The notes: generated from the sequence alone by a model not told the origin. Shown: positions 35,898 to 46,089, numbered from the stretch's first letter. The stretch: DNA of 64,000 nt from JADHUC01 sp964623055 (GCA_964623055.1 CAZURK010000002.1:62001-126000), one strand, 5' to 3'. Numbers and translations are program-made.

Positions 35898-36814
35898 TCA
35901 CTGGCTCTGTGCCGGTACTTTCATCTGATCCACCCAACTGTCCGGGATGATCTTGCCTAGCAGGAACGCCTTGCGATCGGGGTACCACAGCACTCGACGC
36001 GCACCGACCTCGGTGATACTGACGTACGGCGCCGCTTCAAGGCGGCCGCGGAAGGGCTTGCCCGCGTTGTCGATAAGAAGGATCGGATCACTCCACCAGA
36101 TAGGCTGATGCGCATCCTTGCGGAACTCGCCGCGACTGATAAACGCCGGCCGGCGGTTTAACTGCCCCCACCGCTTCGTCGCGCCGTACACGAATCCGTC
36201 TGGGCGCCCAATACGGAGACCGCGTAGATGCGAAATTCCGCCCGCGGCAGCTTCTCCACCGCCAGGAAAATCGATTCGACACGCCGTGACGGATCCACCT
36301 CGATCCGCTCGACGTACATCTTCGCGTTGGCATCGTCCCTCACGAGTCCCTTGTCCCGCCGATACCACCACAACCCACTGACGACCGAATCCTCCGATCG
36401 CGCTGTCGATCGCGCCTGCCAATCGCGGATTGTCCATCGCCACACCTGCGGCTCGTCGACGCCCTCATACTTGATCTCGACGTGGCCTCCGGCGACATCC
36501 GACAGGCGCACGGCCGTGTGCAGGAGGGCGATCCGGCGCGCGCCGCGCACGCCGACAGGAATCGACACGCGCCGCCCGTCCTTGATGATCAGCGTGTTCA
36601 GGAAACGACCGCTCGCCGGGCCGAGTTGAAATCGAACGCCGCCCAACTCTGCCGACGACGATGACGGGAACGGTGCCGCGCCGCTCGCATCGTCGGCTGT
36701 CGCGTGCTCCGGCTGAACGATCAAAGCGAACGTCAGCAACAGGCTCGCACTGCCAACTATGGATATCCACATTGCGCCGATGCCGCTTGCCACGCAACGA
36801 GTTGTTTGTCTCAT
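35898..36814 (-). pseudogene. Frameshifted secreted beta-sandwich/sialidase-like remnant
   Basis: Two overlapping frames on the same strand make sense only when joined. From ATG 36814 (AGGGGGC upstream) the first frame encodes a signal/anchor helix (MWISIVGSASLLLTFALIV) and a beta-sandwich (GVRFQLGPASGRFLNTLIIK, EFRIYAVSVLGAQTD). It then runs into a stop at 36158. The second frame continues from the same spot with GFVYGATKRWGQLNRRPAFI and RRVLWYPDRKAFLLGK to 35898, a tail I associate with sialidase-like secreted propellers. The switch point is near 36195 and needs a 1-nt shift. The central propeller is absent, so an internal deletion plus a frameshift is the simplest reading. A sequencing error cannot be excluded. 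Confidence 0.6.
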
Positions 36815-36862
36815 TGATCGGCCCCCTGGCCTTCTGACTTGCATCAAGACTTCGAGTTTGGG

Positions 36863-39448
36863 TCACGGCAGGTGGGCCTCACTGATGGCCAAGGCCGTTG
36901 TGTACCGCTGATACCGGCTCCCGGCGGAATAGAACATCCAGAGGCCGTCAGAGCGCGGCACCACGTAGCAGGCAAAGCACGCGTACGCATCTATCGAGCC
37001 GGGATCGCCGTTCACTAGCGTGGGCACCGCGTCCTTCGTCCATTTCGTCCCGTCGTTGCTGTGCGCGTACACAATTCCGTTGCCTTTGGGCTTGTACCTG
37101 CCGCGATCGTCGATGTCCAGCGCTGAGCTGTACCACATGTGATAGGTGCCGCCCCGCAGGAGCGCCATCACGTTGTAGACATACAACTCCTTGCGTCCCC
37201 CGACTTCGCTTGGCTCCAATACCGGATCGCCGTCGTTCTGTCGTTCCCACTGGATTCCGTCCCGGCTGGTGGCATGGCCAACCCGGAACGACTTCTGCGG
37301 CCCGTCGCCGTTGTACCACATGTGCAAGAGCCCCGCTTCGTCGCGGACCACCGCCGGGTGCAGCACCACGCGATCGTCGAATTTGCCCTTGGCTCCGGGT
37401 CCCAACACAGGGCGAGCGTCGTTTTCTCGGGTCCAGTCGATTCCGTCTTCGCTCGTGGCGTATCCGATCTTGTACTGACTGCCGGCATCGCCTGCGGTGT
37501 ACCACATGTGAAACTTGCCATCAAAGAAGAGTACGGCCGGGTGATCGACCTTGGTCGAGTCGAACGTGCCGGGCGGCCCGTGTTCGAGCACCGGATCGCC
37601 GTTGTTCTTCTTCGTCCACACCAACCCATCCTTACTCGTGGCCAGCCCCACCGAGCCCGTGAACGCATTATCGGCGCGCCCGTTGTACCACATCCACCAT
37701 TCGTCGCCGACTTTCAACACACACGGGTACTTGGCGTGAGTGGAGTCAAACTTGCCCGCTGCGCCATTGTCGAGGATGGGGCGATTCGTCTTCCCAAAAC
37801 GAAACCGAGGGGGCGTGGACGCGGTGCCCTCCGACGGCGCGCCAGGGCGGCCGCCAATTGCGTCGAGATCTTCGTCCGTGAGGGACAGGCCGCGTGGATA
37901 GTCAGAAATCGTCAACTCGTTGATTCGACGGATCCTTCTGGCACGGTCCTCGCCGATGACGAACGGATCGAAGGCCACTTCGCCAAGCAGTGCGAGCGAC
38001 AACGGGCCCCGACAACCAGGAAACTTCCCACGCATCTCGGCGTCTTCGTGGACCGTGTGGCTGCCATACTTGCCGCCGTAGAATCGGTAGCAGAAGCCGT
38101 AGCCTAAGACGCCCCGTTCGGCCGCGAGTCGAAAATCAAAGAACACGCCGTCGATCTCTTCGGCCGCCGACGCCTTGCTCCGCAAGCGCGATCGGAACGG
38201 GCGGAGGTAGGTGCCGTACTTCGGTCCCAGGTCGTGCCAATGGACGCGGTCGGGACGCGAACGATAGCTGTTCGAATACAGATCGGTGGGGCCGTCCAAC
38301 GCAATCAGACGATCGGCAACCGCCTTGGCCGCCTGCGGCGACGGCGTTGGCTCCTTGACCGAGAAGCGGATCGGTATGTCCGGCCGGTGTTTGCGGATCT
38401 CCACTACCAACTCGTTCAGCATCTTGATTCCCGGATAGGGGTTCTTCTTACACTCCGGGCAATCGCAGCGGATTCCATCGTGCTCCGGCGTTTCCAGAGC
38501 GATGCCGTCGACTTGAGGCTCGCGCGTGATCAACTCGACGATGCGGCGGAAGTACCACTCGCGGTTTTGGGGATCCCGGGGGCACTCGGCGCCGCCTTCA
38601 CCGCCGGCCGCCACCGATTCGCCGGGCGGCTTCTCATGGCCCGGGCGGAAGGGGCAGAAAAAGGCCACCACCCGAATTCCTCGCGAATGGGCATAGCGAA
38701 CGCAGTCTGCGTATGCCTGGTCGTACGCCGGATAGTTGCACCACAAGAGGGCAATGGTGTTGATCTTCCACTCGCTCAGCCAATCGATATAGTGATGCTT
38801 GTCGAAGGTCGCGCTGCGCGTGTCACGATTGTAGTGGACCGTGAACATGAAACGCTCGTGCGGATTCTCGGCCGAGAACAGGTTGCAGCCCGACTCGGAA
38901 AGCTGGCGCACCTTGATCACCGGGGCGTACGAAACGTCGGCCGGACGCAACACGGCGCGGTCGCCGCCGCGGTAGAAATAGTAGTGCGCAAAGTCGCGTA
39001 CCGCGTAGAGGGCCCCGTGGGCATCCGCCCCGCAGAGCACGGCCTGCCACGTGCCCGCGGCAGACTCCTCGGGACGCTTCCCAATGCGGATGGCAAAGCC
39101 TTGTTCGTCGTCGTTGGGGCGGAACTTGCGCTGATCGGCCAGAGTGCGCAAGAGCGGATTATTCTCCAGCCGTCCGAAAACGATGACGTTTTCCCCCTCG
39201 GGGAACCCTCCCTTCGCAGCGGAAAGGACCTCGGGCCGGTGGCCGGTCACTTGCTCGACATGCTCGGTGAGTACTCCGAGCGCGTATTGCTCCAAAGCGT
39301 CGGGCGTATCCGGCGCGACCACGACGACTGGCTTCCCATCGGAGGCCGTGTGCAGGTTCTGCTCACCGCCCGACTCAGCCGCCGAGGCCGTTGCGACCAT
39401 CGAAGCAAGAAGGACGCAGAGGGCAGACGGATGGGCAATCGGGCACAT
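36863..39448 (-). CDS. Secreted multi-domain glycosidase-like protein: GH67-N-like domain, barrel and C-terminal GH43/GH130-like propeller
   Basis: 861 residues with signal peptide (MCPIAHPSALCVLLASMVATASA). Residues about 40-160 look like the alpha-glucuronidase N-terminal domain (ALEQYALGVLTEHVEQVTG). A TIM-barrel-like region follows (INTIALLWCNYPAYDQAY, GIRVVAFFCPF, VDGIALETPEHDG) with a CDCPEC cysteine cluster. From about residue 540 there are five repeats of the propeller type with (F/L)HMWY(T/N) and ATS(K/E/R)DG(L/I)xW motifs (e.g. LATSKDGLVWT, YATSEDGIDWT, HATSRDGIQWE). This fusion suggests binding or cleavage of an acidic glycan. It lies 48 bp upstream of the remnant at 35898-36814. 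Confidence 0.72.
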   Translation of the reverse strand: MCPIAHPSALCVLLASMVATASAAESGGEQNLHTASDGKPVVVVAPDTPDALEQYALGVLTEHVEQVTGHRPEVLSAAKGGFPEGENVIVFGRLENNPLLRTLADQRKFRPNDDEQGFAIRIGKRPEESAAGTWQAVLCGADAHGALYAVRDFAHYYFYRGGDRAVLRPADVSYAPVIKVRQLSESGCNLFSAENPHERFMFTVHYNRDTRSATFDKHHYIDWLSEWKINTIALLWCNYPAYDQAYADCVRYAHSRGIRVVAFFCPFRPGHEKPPGESVAAGGEGGAECPRDPQNREWYFRRIVELITREPQVDGIALETPEHDGIRCDCPECKKNPYPGIKMLNELVVEIRKHRPDIPIRFSVKEPTPSPQAAKAVADRLIALDGPTDLYSNSYRSRPDRVHWHDLGPKYGTYLRPFRSRLRSKASAAEEIDGVFFDFRLAAERGVLGYGFCYRFYGGKYGSHTVHEDAEMRGKFPGCRGPLSLALLGEVAFDPFVIGEDRARRIRRINELTISDYPRGLSLTDEDLDAIGGRPGAPSEGTASTPPRFRFGKTNRPILDNGAAGKFDSTHAKYPCVLKVGDEWWMWYNGRADNAFTGSVGLATSKDGLVWTKKNNGDPVLEHGPPGTFDSTKVDHPAVLFFDGKFHMWYTAGDAGSQYKIGYATSEDGIDWTRENDARPVLGPGAKGKFDDRVVLHPAVVRDEAGLLHMWYNGDGPQKSFRVGHATSRDGIQWERQNDGDPVLEPSEVGGRKELYVYNVMALLRGGTYHMWYSSALDIDDRGRYKPKGNGIVYAHSNDGTKWTKDAVPTLVNGDPGSIDAYACFACYVVPRSDGLWMFYSAGSRYQRYTTALAISEAHLP

Positions 39449-39541
39449 GGCGATATCCTCCGGGGATTGCTGAAATGGCGTCGGGCTTCCGATTCTGAAC
39501 TTGGCATCAACTCAGCGGTGCCTCCATGCGGCACAACGCAG

Positions 39542-39547
39542 TATAAT
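39542..39547 (+). promoter_or_regulatory. Candidate -10 element (TATAAT)
   Basis: A consensus TATAAT sits about 94 bp upstream of the gene at 39641, in the divergent gap 39449-39640. No good -35 box is found 16-18 bp upstream, so this is only suggestive. Confidence 0.3.
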
Positions 39548-39640
39548 GCATTCGCTGCGGTAGTGAATGACGCGGGCTCGCTATGGGCATCGTGCCCGTT
39601 GCGCTGCGTCGGTTGACGGAACCATTCGAGAGGACGAACG

Positions 39641-41074
39641 ATGAAAACTGCGACGCTCGGCCTGAATGCTCTTGTTCTTTTGCTCGTCGTAGGACGCTTG
39701 CCGGACGGACAGGGAGCCCATGCTGCAGACGACGTGGAGGCGGCGACGAAAGTCGCAACGGAAGCCTTCGGCGAAACGGACGAAGCGGGTAGAGTCAAGA
39801 AGGACACGGACGCGACCGCGGCTGAGATCAAGAGGCTTATCCCAGAAGCAGCCGCCATGGCGCGTGAAGAGGTGGAGAAGCTGGCACGGTCCGACACGAC
39901 ACCCAGGGCGTCCGACCTGGAAAACAAGTCGCTAACGTTCATATTCTTCACGTTGAGATGGAAGGAGCATGCCGAAGCAAAGGAGCAGTTCCAGTTTCTC
40001 AAAGGCGTTCCCAAGCCGAGCGACATCGCACGGGAGACCTATCGCGTCGGAATGAGAATCGGAAAACTCACGTTGCTGAAAGGTCCGGTAACCTTCATCC
40101 ACGCCGACCGGATCACCGACTTCACGTGCAATGTCCAGGGGGACACGGCCAAAGGCACAGTGTCGTTCAAAGTTCCTGATCTTTACCAGGGCAAGGTTGA
40201 CTACGTTGCCAAACGTAAGGATGGCGAATGGAAGATCGAGCAGTTTATCTTGTCGGCTTACGATATTCACATTGTTCGCAACGCGGAGGGCACGTGGGAC
40301 AAATTGTCCTTGGGGCAGCGTATGGATACGGCGACGATGAGAATTGACACGATCGGTTTGAGCGTCTCGGCGAGGAAGACGATTGGGATCAAGGGGGATG
40401 AAACGCCCAAAGACGATGCCAATGCAGTCTTGTCTCGCTTGAACCGTTATGCAGAAGAACGAGGTAAGAAGCCCGCTGCCGTTCTCGTCCGAATCACCGT
40501 GAACGACCGTGCATCATACGGCGATTTCAGACGGGTAATCCAGGCGTGCCAGAAGAACCGTTTCGAGCGGTTCGTGCTGCAATGTGGCAGGGATTCCTAT
40601 CCGTTCAATGCCCCGTTGGCGGCACCTCCCGAAGGACTGCCAAATCCGGATACTCTCCCGCCTTTAAGACTTCGGCTGAAAGCCGGCCAGGATGGAGAGA
40701 TCCGTCAGATCATACTGAACGATCGCGTGTTGCGAGGATTCGACGAACTTCACGGCTACATCATCAGCATCCTGGGCGACGAACGCGGCCCCGGCTCCGT
40801 CGCCGACTCCGTCGAATTGGAACTGCATTGCGACGACGCGCTGCGGTTCAAGCACGTCGCCAAGGCGTGCCAGGCCGTTTCCTACTTTGTCGACTCAGGC
40901 GGCACGCGGGTCACGCTGATCAAGAAAGTCTGGCCTCTGGGAGCGCCCAATTCCGTGGAAATCGACGAGTTAGAGGAGATTGACATCGTGCCATTCGATA
41001 TGGACCCGAATGCAGACGCCCCGGAAGAAGTCATCGAAATACAACTCCGGCCCGTTCCTTCGATTGACCGCTGA
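39641..41074 (+). CDS. Secreted protein of unknown function, possibly ExbD-like C-terminal domains
   Basis: 477 residues from ATG 39641 (GAGGA upstream). Signal peptide LNALVLLLVVGRLPDGQGAHA is followed by a helical region (VEAATKVATEAFGETDEAG, RLIPEAAAMAREEVEKLAR). A lipocalin- or DUF4864-like strand region comes next (GKLTLLKGPVTFIHADRITDF, YVAKRKDGEWKIEQFIL). The C-terminal half (PAAVLVRITVNDRASYGDFRR, SVELELHCDDALRFKHVAKACQ) has the strand-helix pattern of periplasmic ExbD/TolR domains, twice. That resemblance is my inference from pattern only. No partner ExbB is adjacent. Confidence 0.6.
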   Translation: MKTATLGLNALVLLLVVGRLPDGQGAHAADDVEAATKVATEAFGETDEAGRVKKDTDATAAEIKRLIPEAAAMAREEVEKLARSDTTPRASDLENKSLTFIFFTLRWKEHAEAKEQFQFLKGVPKPSDIARETYRVGMRIGKLTLLKGPVTFIHADRITDFTCNVQGDTAKGTVSFKVPDLYQGKVDYVAKRKDGEWKIEQFILSAYDIHIVRNAEGTWDKLSLGQRMDTATMRIDTIGLSVSARKTIGIKGDETPKDDANAVLSRLNRYAEERGKKPAAVLVRITVNDRASYGDFRRVIQACQKNRFERFVLQCGRDSYPFNAPLAAPPEGLPNPDTLPPLRLRLKAGQDGEIRQIILNDRVLRGFDELHGYIISILGDERGPGSVADSVELELHCDDALRFKHVAKACQAVSYFVDSGGTRVTLIKKVWPLGAPNSVEIDELEEIDIVPFDMDPNADAPEEVIEIQLRPVPSIDR

Positions 41075-41340
41075 AGTTGACAGCGATCGTCTTCCACCCG
41101 AAGTGGACGGTGGCCCGAACCACTCTTGGCAAGACCCCATGACGAAGACTTGGAACAGGGAGGAGTCGGCCGGGGCCAAGGTGTCGCTTGAGGTGGCCCC
41201 AGAGGAATTCCGCAGCGGAGCGCCCGGCCTCAAATTGCACGGCGATTTCACCGGCGGCGGCAAAATGAGTCCGAAAACCGTTGACCACTGCGCGACTATA
41301 TCCTTGGAAACCAACCGTTTGATCCCCTCTGGAGGCTGAT

Positions 41341-42849
41341 ATGAGAACTTCTGTACCGCTCCTGCCTCGTTTGGCATTCAACCTGAAGCGAATGCCGGCA
41401 CTCCTGATCCTTTGGCCTGTAATCTCACCAGCCATTCTGCCCAATCATTCCGGTGCCGCGGAACCGTCGCAGCAACCGTCCAGCCTCGACCAGCAGTTGG
41501 GCGAAGGTTACCGGTACATCGGCAAGATCCGGCCTCGCCACGCGCGCGACATCGCCGCTTCGAATTGGTCGATCGGTGCGGAGACCATGGATCGCGATTA
41601 CACCGTCTACGCCAACTGGCGTGAGCATCTGGGGCCGCTGGGGGTGAAGAAGGCGCGGATTCAGTCTGGCTGGGCCAAGACGGAAAAGGAACGTGGCGTC
41701 TACGATTGGGCTTGGGTCGACGAGATCATCCCCGACATGGTCGATCAGGGCGTCGAGCCCTGGGTGTGCCTGTGCTATGGCAATCCTATCTATCCCGGTG
41801 GCGGCGGTACGGGATTGGGCGGCGGGCTGGTTTCGTCTGAAGAGGCACTGCGGGCATGGGAACGTTACGTGGCGGCGTTCGTCGAGCGATATGCGGAGCA
41901 CGTCGACGAGTGGGAGTTATGGAACGAACCTCGCACTGGTCGCGGCGAGGGAGCGGTCCAATACGCGAAGTTCGTCGTCCGCACGGCCGAGACGATTCGC
42001 AAACGGCAGCCGAATGCCGAGATCTTGTTCGCAGCCGGAGGGGCATTCGACACGACGTTCGCGAAGGAAGTGCTCGAGTACCTGCGAGAACAAGACAAAC
42101 TCGATTTGGTGAACACCATTATCTATCACCCCTACAAGTACAATCCAGACGAATCGTACGACGCGGCGTTGGGACTACGCAAGATCGCCAAGTCCTTTGC
42201 GCCGCACATCGACATTCGGCAGGGCGAAAACGGTGCGCCATCGCGCCCTGGCAGCTTTGGAGCTCTTTCCAAGAACGATTGGACCGAACGTAGCCAAGCC
42301 AAATGGGCCTTGCGGCGGCTGCTTGGCGACTTGGGACGCGACATCCCTTCCTCCTACTTCGCCATCTGCGACATGAAGTACCCCAGCCGCGTCAACTACA
42401 AGGGACTGTTGGCCATCAACGACGACAAGACGGTGCACCACAAAAAGCTCGGATACCACGCGGTCCAGCACCTGACAGCCGTCTTCGACGACACGGTCAA
42501 AAGAGTCAAGGATATCGAAGCTCGGGTCACTGGCAGCGAGGACGACTCCAAGTTCTCTGTCTTCGGCTACCGCGGATACAACGGAGGCTCACTCGCGACG
42601 CTGTGGCGCAGCGGCGATACGCCGGGAAAGCGACCGGACCTCGAGCAGGTCAATCTGACCATTGTTGGACTGCGGTTCGAAGATCCAGTCTGGGCTGATC
42701 TGTTGACCGGTCGTGTGTACGAAATCAACGATGCCCTATGGAGATCGGCCGACCAACGTACATCGTTCACGGGACTGGCTGCATACGATTCTGTGGTGGT
42801 CATCGCAGAGCGCAAAGAGATCGAACGAGTCCTTGCTTCCTCGCAATAA
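41341..42849 (+). CDS. Secreted clan GH-A glycoside hydrolase
   Basis: 502 residues from ATG 41341 (GGAGG 7 nt upstream). Signal peptide region LKRMPALLILWPVISPAILP. The clan GH-A barrel has a clear acid/base motif WELWNEP (Glu196) and a candidate nucleophile in DIRQGENG (Glu296). WANWREHLGPLGVKKARIQSG and RGVYDWAWVDEIIPDMVDQG resemble GH39/GH5-type beta-xylosidase or related families. A small C-terminal beta-domain follows (SKFSVFGYRGYNGGSLATLW). The substrate is unknown. The 266-bp gap upstream contains only a weak 66-codon frame. Confidence 0.85.
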   Translation: MRTSVPLLPRLAFNLKRMPALLILWPVISPAILPNHSGAAEPSQQPSSLDQQLGEGYRYIGKIRPRHARDIAASNWSIGAETMDRDYTVYANWREHLGPLGVKKARIQSGWAKTEKERGVYDWAWVDEIIPDMVDQGVEPWVCLCYGNPIYPGGGGTGLGGGLVSSEEALRAWERYVAAFVERYAEHVDEWELWNEPRTGRGEGAVQYAKFVVRTAETIRKRQPNAEILFAAGGAFDTTFAKEVLEYLREQDKLDLVNTIIYHPYKYNPDESYDAALGLRKIAKSFAPHIDIRQGENGAPSRPGSFGALSKNDWTERSQAKWALRRLLGDLGRDIPSSYFAICDMKYPSRVNYKGLLAINDDKTVHHKKLGYHAVQHLTAVFDDTVKRVKDIEARVTGSEDDSKFSVFGYRGYNGGSLATLWRSGDTPGKRPDLEQVNLTIVGLRFEDPVWADLLTGRVYEINDALWRSADQRTSFTGLAAYDSVVVIAERKEIERVLASSQ

Positions 42850-43314
42850 TCGGCCTCGGCTGGTGCGTCTAGTGGACCCGCCCTCGAATCGATGGCGACG
42901 ATTAAGAACAGCGGGCGTTCCATGATGGCCTTTTCCTGACACAGGCGAAAATGCCGCGAGAGCTGTACGCATTCCACTTGGCGATAATCCAGGCGGCCGA
43001 CGATCCTAACCGCTTAGCCGACGTGGAGGACGCGCTGCGGTCATGACCCATGTTGGGACAAACAGGGGTGAATGTCATATTTGCGCGTGACTGATCCCTG
43101 TGTTTGCCTCGTCCTCTCCAGTCGCCTGAACTCGCGCGCGAAGTGTGGTTTTCCGCCGACATCGGCTCTGTATCACTCCAATTCTCCCGTGATTCGCTGA
43201 ACGTTTGGAATTCACCGGTGAATTTCTCGGAGACCCGGCAGTTTCACTACAGTGTTCCCGCCACAGTAGTGGCATTCCTTCACGGTTCCCATCACGAGAC
43301 GAGTGCCAGATCTC
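42850..43314. other. Intergenic region with one possible very small gene
   Basis: 465 bp between the GH-A gene and the LRR gene. One 31-codon frame, ATG 42951 to TGA 43046 (MPRELYAFHLAIIQAADDPN...), has protein-like composition but no Shine-Dalgarno. It may be the remnant N-terminus of a lost gene. Nothing else was recognised. Confidence 0.35.
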
Positions 43315-46089
43315 ATGCCAGTGAAAAAGAAAAGACCCGCCAGGACCACCCGTTCAACAAAGAAGCCCACGCCGGCCGAACCTCCGCCCGCCGAACCCAC
43401 GCCGGCCGAAGCCCCTTTTGGCGAGATCTTGAGCCGACTGGACGAGATCAGCGAGCGTCTCAAGCCGGAAGAAGAGGACGCCAAGCCGAAGCCCGTCGGA
43501 CAGCGGCTATTGGATTCTGTCATCTCCAATCCCGCCGTGCTTTCCAGCCTCGTGCTCGGCCTCGTGGGCGCGGTCTTCACGTCGCTCTACCAACGGAACG
43601 AATCCAGTCGCCAGCTAGCCGAACAAGAAAACCAGCTCGAACTGGCGAAGATGCAGACAATGCAAACATTCTTGCCTTACCTCGCCGACAAGTCTGCGAC
43701 GCAGCAGGATGCGCAACCCGATGAGCAGGACGAGGCGACCAAGGGGGCCGCCATCATGGCCATCAAGAACCTGATCGACGCCGACTTCGCGATGGACGTG
43801 GCGTCGATGACTCCTAGCGAGGGCACCGTTCGTGCCGTCGAGTCAATTGAGCGTGCGTCGACCGGCGATCAGCAAGCTCGCGCGAAAGGAGTGCTTGAGC
43901 AAATGAACGAAGCGATTGCTCGGTCCGTCCTGTCGCAAGCGAATGTCGATTTCCGAACATCCGGCGATTTCGTCACGGAAATTACGTTTTACGGTCTATC
44001 TAAAGGGACAAATGGTCAGCAGGAAATCGATCTGGGGTTGCTCGGCAAGTTTGGCAAGTTGACCACACTTAATTTCCACAACTGCAACTTCGACAACTTG
44101 CTGCACCTGAAGAATCTCCATACGGTTAAGAGTATCACGTTGTCCGGCACGTCAGGCAACGGCGAGATCTTGCTCTCTGGTCTTTCCGCACTCGAACAAC
44201 TGGTCTTGTCGCAAGAAAGCTCTACGGCGGACAGCACGATTCGGAAGGTGATGTTGGTCAACGCACCAGCATTGAAGACGCTCTCCGTCCAAGGCAGCGC
44301 CACCAAAGAGATCGATATCACGGGCGCCTGCGAATTGACGGCCCTCGATCTTTCGCGCGCTACCATCGAATCGTTACGCCTGATCGGGCCGGACAAGCTG
44401 GAGTTCATCGACGTCGGAAACAACTCTTTTAAGAACCTGCATTTAGCGGATTTGGCGGCTTTCCAAGGAGATGCGCCACCTGCGTCGCTCGGATTCCAGG
44501 TGGAAGAGGGAACGTGGCGGCTTGAGAAGGACAACAAGAAGAACCCCAGCGATATGGCAGGTACCTACTACTTCGGGCAACTTCCGAAGATCAGGCAGTT
44601 GTTCCTCAAGGGGCGCAACGTCGATCAATTGACGATCGCTGACTGCGACAATCTGACGACGCTTGATTTGTCTCAGTCAACGGTTGGCGACTGGCACTAC
44701 GGCACTAGCCTACCCCTCAAGACGCTTCGCCTCGATGGATGTTCGATTAGCAATCCTCCCGGCTACGTGTTTGGAGCATTGAACGATCTGGAGACGCTTT
44801 CCCTGAGGAGCAACGAGAATGCAGGCGAACTGCTACGGTTGCTCGGAGGCTGTACGAATCTGAGCACGCTGGATCTTTCAGGTCATGGGAGCTATTCCAA
44901 TGAGCAACTGCAGGCGCTGCGCATGTTTCCGCAACTGAAAGTGCTGCGGCTGAACGAAACCAATGCTGGCGACAAAGCAGTGGAACTCGTGGGAGATTCC
45001 CTGCCCAATCTGGAGGAGCTGTACCTGAACAACCCCAGAGAGTATGACGACAGCATTTCAGACAAAGGGATGAAAGCAATCGGCAAACTGAAGAACCTGA
45101 CACACTTGGATCTTGATGGTCACGCAGAGATAACGGACGAGGGCTTGAATGAACTGGGAGACTTGGAGAAGCTCCGGGTGCTACGTCTCGGAGAAGCGAA
45201 GCTGCTGGGTACTACTCATGCGATTCTCGACAACTTTTCCAATCTCGAGGAATTGAGCCTGGGAGGGCGGCTATCGGAGTCCTCATGCGAGCACTTGTGC
45301 AAGCTATCGAAACTGCGCACTCTGCGAATACGTGGCGGCGGTCCACATATCCAACTGGATGGGATGTCCGAACTTGTGTCGCTGTCGCTTGGCAAATCGA
45401 GAATCGTAAAGCGGCTGTCCTTGTCGAATCTGCCCAAGCTCAACAAGTTCGAGCACAGTCAAAGTATCGACGAACCATATGAAACGGTCGAGTTGATCAA
45501 TTTGCCTAGGATTGTATTTGACGCCGAAGCACGGCCGCCGTTTGGAAGGTCTATGACCTTTGAACAGCTCCCGATGGTGACAGAGCTCACATTTCCGCCA
45601 CCACCATCCGATACGGCAGACGCTGCGACTGGCGAATTGATCGTGAAAGAGTTGGGAAAGCTGGAAAGGCTTCACACCTATACTCCACTGGATTCGAACG
45701 TGTTGCAGGATATCAGTGCCTTGCCACAGTTGTCCGATCTCTGCCTCAGGCTACCGGGCCTTGCGGACGACGACGTGCAATTCATCGCGAAACTCGAAAA
45801 CCTGACCAAACTTAACCTCACTGGAAGTAAGCTTGGTGATGTCGGGCTGGCGAAGTTGGCGCGACTGAAACGCCTCAAGAACCTCGCTGTTGGTGAGACG
45901 CAGATTACGAACGAAGGGCTGCTAGCCCTCGTCGACCTTCCACATTTGCGTGAAGTAGACGTCTTTGGGACGTCAGTAACGAACTCCGGTCGAGATGGGT
46001 TCACAGACGCTTGGCTGGAGAAGCACTCCGGCCCACCACCAATCGTCAACGGCACCAAGGAGGTCGAGCCGTCACCGTCGTCCGAGTAA
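43315..46089 (+). CDS. Membrane-anchored leucine-rich-repeat protein
   Basis: 924 residues from ATG 43315 (GTG 43303 is an alternative; neither has a strong Shine-Dalgarno). A basic, P/A/E-rich cytoplasmic head (KKKRPARTTRSTKKPTPAEPP) leads to one membrane helix at about 73-91 (AVLSSLVLGLVGAVFTSLY). A short coiled coil follows (RQLAEQENQLELAKMQTMQT). From about residue 200 to the end are irregular leucine-rich repeats with LxxLxLxx(N/C/T)xL patterns (LTTLDLSQSTV, LETLSLRSNENAGEL, LSTLDLSGHGSYS, LKVLRLNETNAGD, LTHLDLDGHAEITDEGL, LTKLNLTGSKLGDVGLAKL). The last repeats are the cysteine-free GALA/RI-like type. It is a probable protein-binding surface; the partner is unknown. Confidence 0.85.
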   Translation: MPVKKKRPARTTRSTKKPTPAEPPPAEPTPAEAPFGEILSRLDEISERLKPEEEDAKPKPVGQRLLDSVISNPAVLSSLVLGLVGAVFTSLYQRNESSRQLAEQENQLELAKMQTMQTFLPYLADKSATQQDAQPDEQDEATKGAAIMAIKNLIDADFAMDVASMTPSEGTVRAVESIERASTGDQQARAKGVLEQMNEAIARSVLSQANVDFRTSGDFVTEITFYGLSKGTNGQQEIDLGLLGKFGKLTTLNFHNCNFDNLLHLKNLHTVKSITLSGTSGNGEILLSGLSALEQLVLSQESSTADSTIRKVMLVNAPALKTLSVQGSATKEIDITGACELTALDLSRATIESLRLIGPDKLEFIDVGNNSFKNLHLADLAAFQGDAPPASLGFQVEEGTWRLEKDNKKNPSDMAGTYYFGQLPKIRQLFLKGRNVDQLTIADCDNLTTLDLSQSTVGDWHYGTSLPLKTLRLDGCSISNPPGYVFGALNDLETLSLRSNENAGELLRLLGGCTNLSTLDLSGHGSYSNEQLQALRMFPQLKVLRLNETNAGDKAVELVGDSLPNLEELYLNNPREYDDSISDKGMKAIGKLKNLTHLDLDGHAEITDEGLNELGDLEKLRVLRLGEAKLLGTTHAILDNFSNLEELSLGGRLSESSCEHLCKLSKLRTLRIRGGGPHIQLDGMSELVSLSLGKSRIVKRLSLSNLPKLNKFEHSQSIDEPYETVELINLPRIVFDAEARPPFGRSMTFEQLPMVTELTFPPPPSDTADAATGELIVKELGKLERLHTYTPLDSNVLQDISALPQLSDLCLRLPGLADDDVQFIAKLENLTKLNLTGSKLGDVGLAKLARLKRLKNLAVGETQITNEGLLALVDLPHLREVDVFGTSVTNSGRDGFTDAWLEKHSGPPPIVNGTKEVEPSPSSE

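Noticed and set aside
38234..39616. 460-codon plus-strand frame
   Set aside because: It is antisense to the GH67-N/propeller gene and has no domain or ribosome-binding site.
41139..41339. 66-codon frame before the GH-A gene
   Set aside because: It has no domain, no signal peptide and no good Shine-Dalgarno; it ends just before the GH-A gene, but I cannot support it as a gene.
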